Of a stretch of DNA of 64,000 bases, positions 63,587 to 64,000 are shown piece after piece. Each line of letters begins with the position of its first letter. Position 1 is the stretch's first letter. Under the pieces are notes generated by a model. That model ran no database searches. It was not told where the DNA came from and saw only the letters and a list, made by a program, of their open reading frames with translations. Origin of the DNA: Edaphobacter sp. (GTDB taxonomy: Bacteria > Acidobacteriota > Terriglobia > Terriglobales > Acidobacteriaceae); NCBI RefSeq assembly GCF_028283685.1, contig NZ_JAPWKF010000008.1:124001-188000 (forward strand), written 5' to 3'. The translations under genes and the position numbers were made by a program.

Positions 63587-64000
63587 TCAGGCCTTGCCGC
63601 GAGTCCGGGCTGCGGCCTTGGCTGGCTTCTTCGCCGCGCCGGCAGGCTTGGTGGCCTTGATCGGCTTCTTCGTAACGGCCGCTTTCTTGGGAACGGCGGT
63701 CTTTTTCGTCTTGGATTGAGCGGTCCTCTTTGTTGGGGCCGTCTTCTTTGCGCCAGCAGTCTTTATTGGAACAGTCTTCTTCGCGTTGCGAGCAGCCTTC
63801 TTCGCGACTATCGCCTTCTTCGCCTTTGCGGGAGCTGCGGCTTTGGCGGCGGCAGGCAGGGTGGCCAGCTTGCGGGTGTGCGTCTCTAATAGCTGATCGA
63901 TCTGCTCCAGCAGGCGGCGCGTGTGCATCGGCTTCACCAGCATGTGATCGGCTCCCAGCTCCTGCCAGTCCTCATCAGCCATGGGGAAGGCTGTGAGCAG
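63587..64000 (-). CDS. Receiver domain with lysine/alanine-rich C-terminal tail (partial)
   Basis: The gene runs off the window edge; the last 137 codons are visible. The first 40 residues end a receiver domain: LLTAFP, ADHMLVKPM (conserved Lys), RLLEQIDQLLE. After about residue 50 the protein becomes a long repeat of Ala, Lys and Pro (AKKAARNAKKTVP, PKKAAVTKKPIKATKP) like histone H1 tails, ending AAARTRGKA. Such tails bind DNA non-specifically. The phosphoacceptor Asp lies outside the window. It converges with the DHp-like gene. Confidence 0.75.
   Translation of the reverse strand: MLTAFPMADEDWQELGADHMLVKPMHTRRLLEQIDQLLETHTRKLATLPAAAKAAAPAKAKKAIVAKKAARNAKKTVPIKTAGAKKTAPTKRTAQSKTKKTAVPKKAAVTKKPIKATKPAGAAKKPAKAAARTRGKA

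Overview
The window comes from a high-GC Gram-negative soil bacterium. It most resembles subdivision 1 Acidobacteria (the Terriglobus, Granulicella and Edaphobacter group). This rests on two very long Oar-like TonB-dependent receptors with an N-terminal carboxypeptidase-regulatory domain and no SusD partner, several secreted carbohydrate-active enzymes, and small secreted proteins of a style common in that group. This is recognition from memory, not a database result.

Region 1-11.5 kb: end of an unknown gene, a small zinc-site protein, a LolA-like secreted protein, a membrane/GAF-like protein, an S9 peptidase overlapping recX, a DUF429 protein, and a minus-strand pair of secreted toroid-like protein plus TonB receptor. 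Region 11.5-20.2 kb: alaS, a cell-wall amidase, a divergent TetR/DUF5367 pair sharing two perfect operators, a DUF6599 protein, a probable small RNA, a YggX-like iron protein and tRNA-Pro(GGG).

Region 20.2-36.3 kb is more accessory: alpha-L-fucosidase, sulfatase, HNH nuclease, two-component system, YVTN propeller protein, a truncated second sulfatase, an AraC regulator, a second TonB receptor, a phospholipase C and an L,D-transpeptidase-like protein. Region 36.3-49.4 kb: D-Ala-D-Ala dipeptidase, an SDR, a frameshifted TauE/SafE permease with DUF1634, the yceD-rpmF-plsX lipid/ribosome cluster, GH28 pectinase with rhamnose mutarotase, DinB, ThiE-like, SthA, a ROK protein, an old-yellow-enzyme homologue and MutM.

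Region 49.4-64 kb: YVTN propeller protein, a membrane-spermidine-synthase fusion, purA, small enzymes, a HIT protein, ribosomal protein S1, a multi-pass membrane protein beside four exact 236-bp tandem copies of a 57-residue secreted peptide gene, trpC-trpF, tRNA-Leu(CAG), a small DHp-like protein and a receiver with a lysine/alanine-rich tail.

The strongest candidate for something undescribed is the peptide array at 60.1-61.0 kb. The four genes differ at seven third-codon positions, every one synonymous, so all four encode the same peptide.
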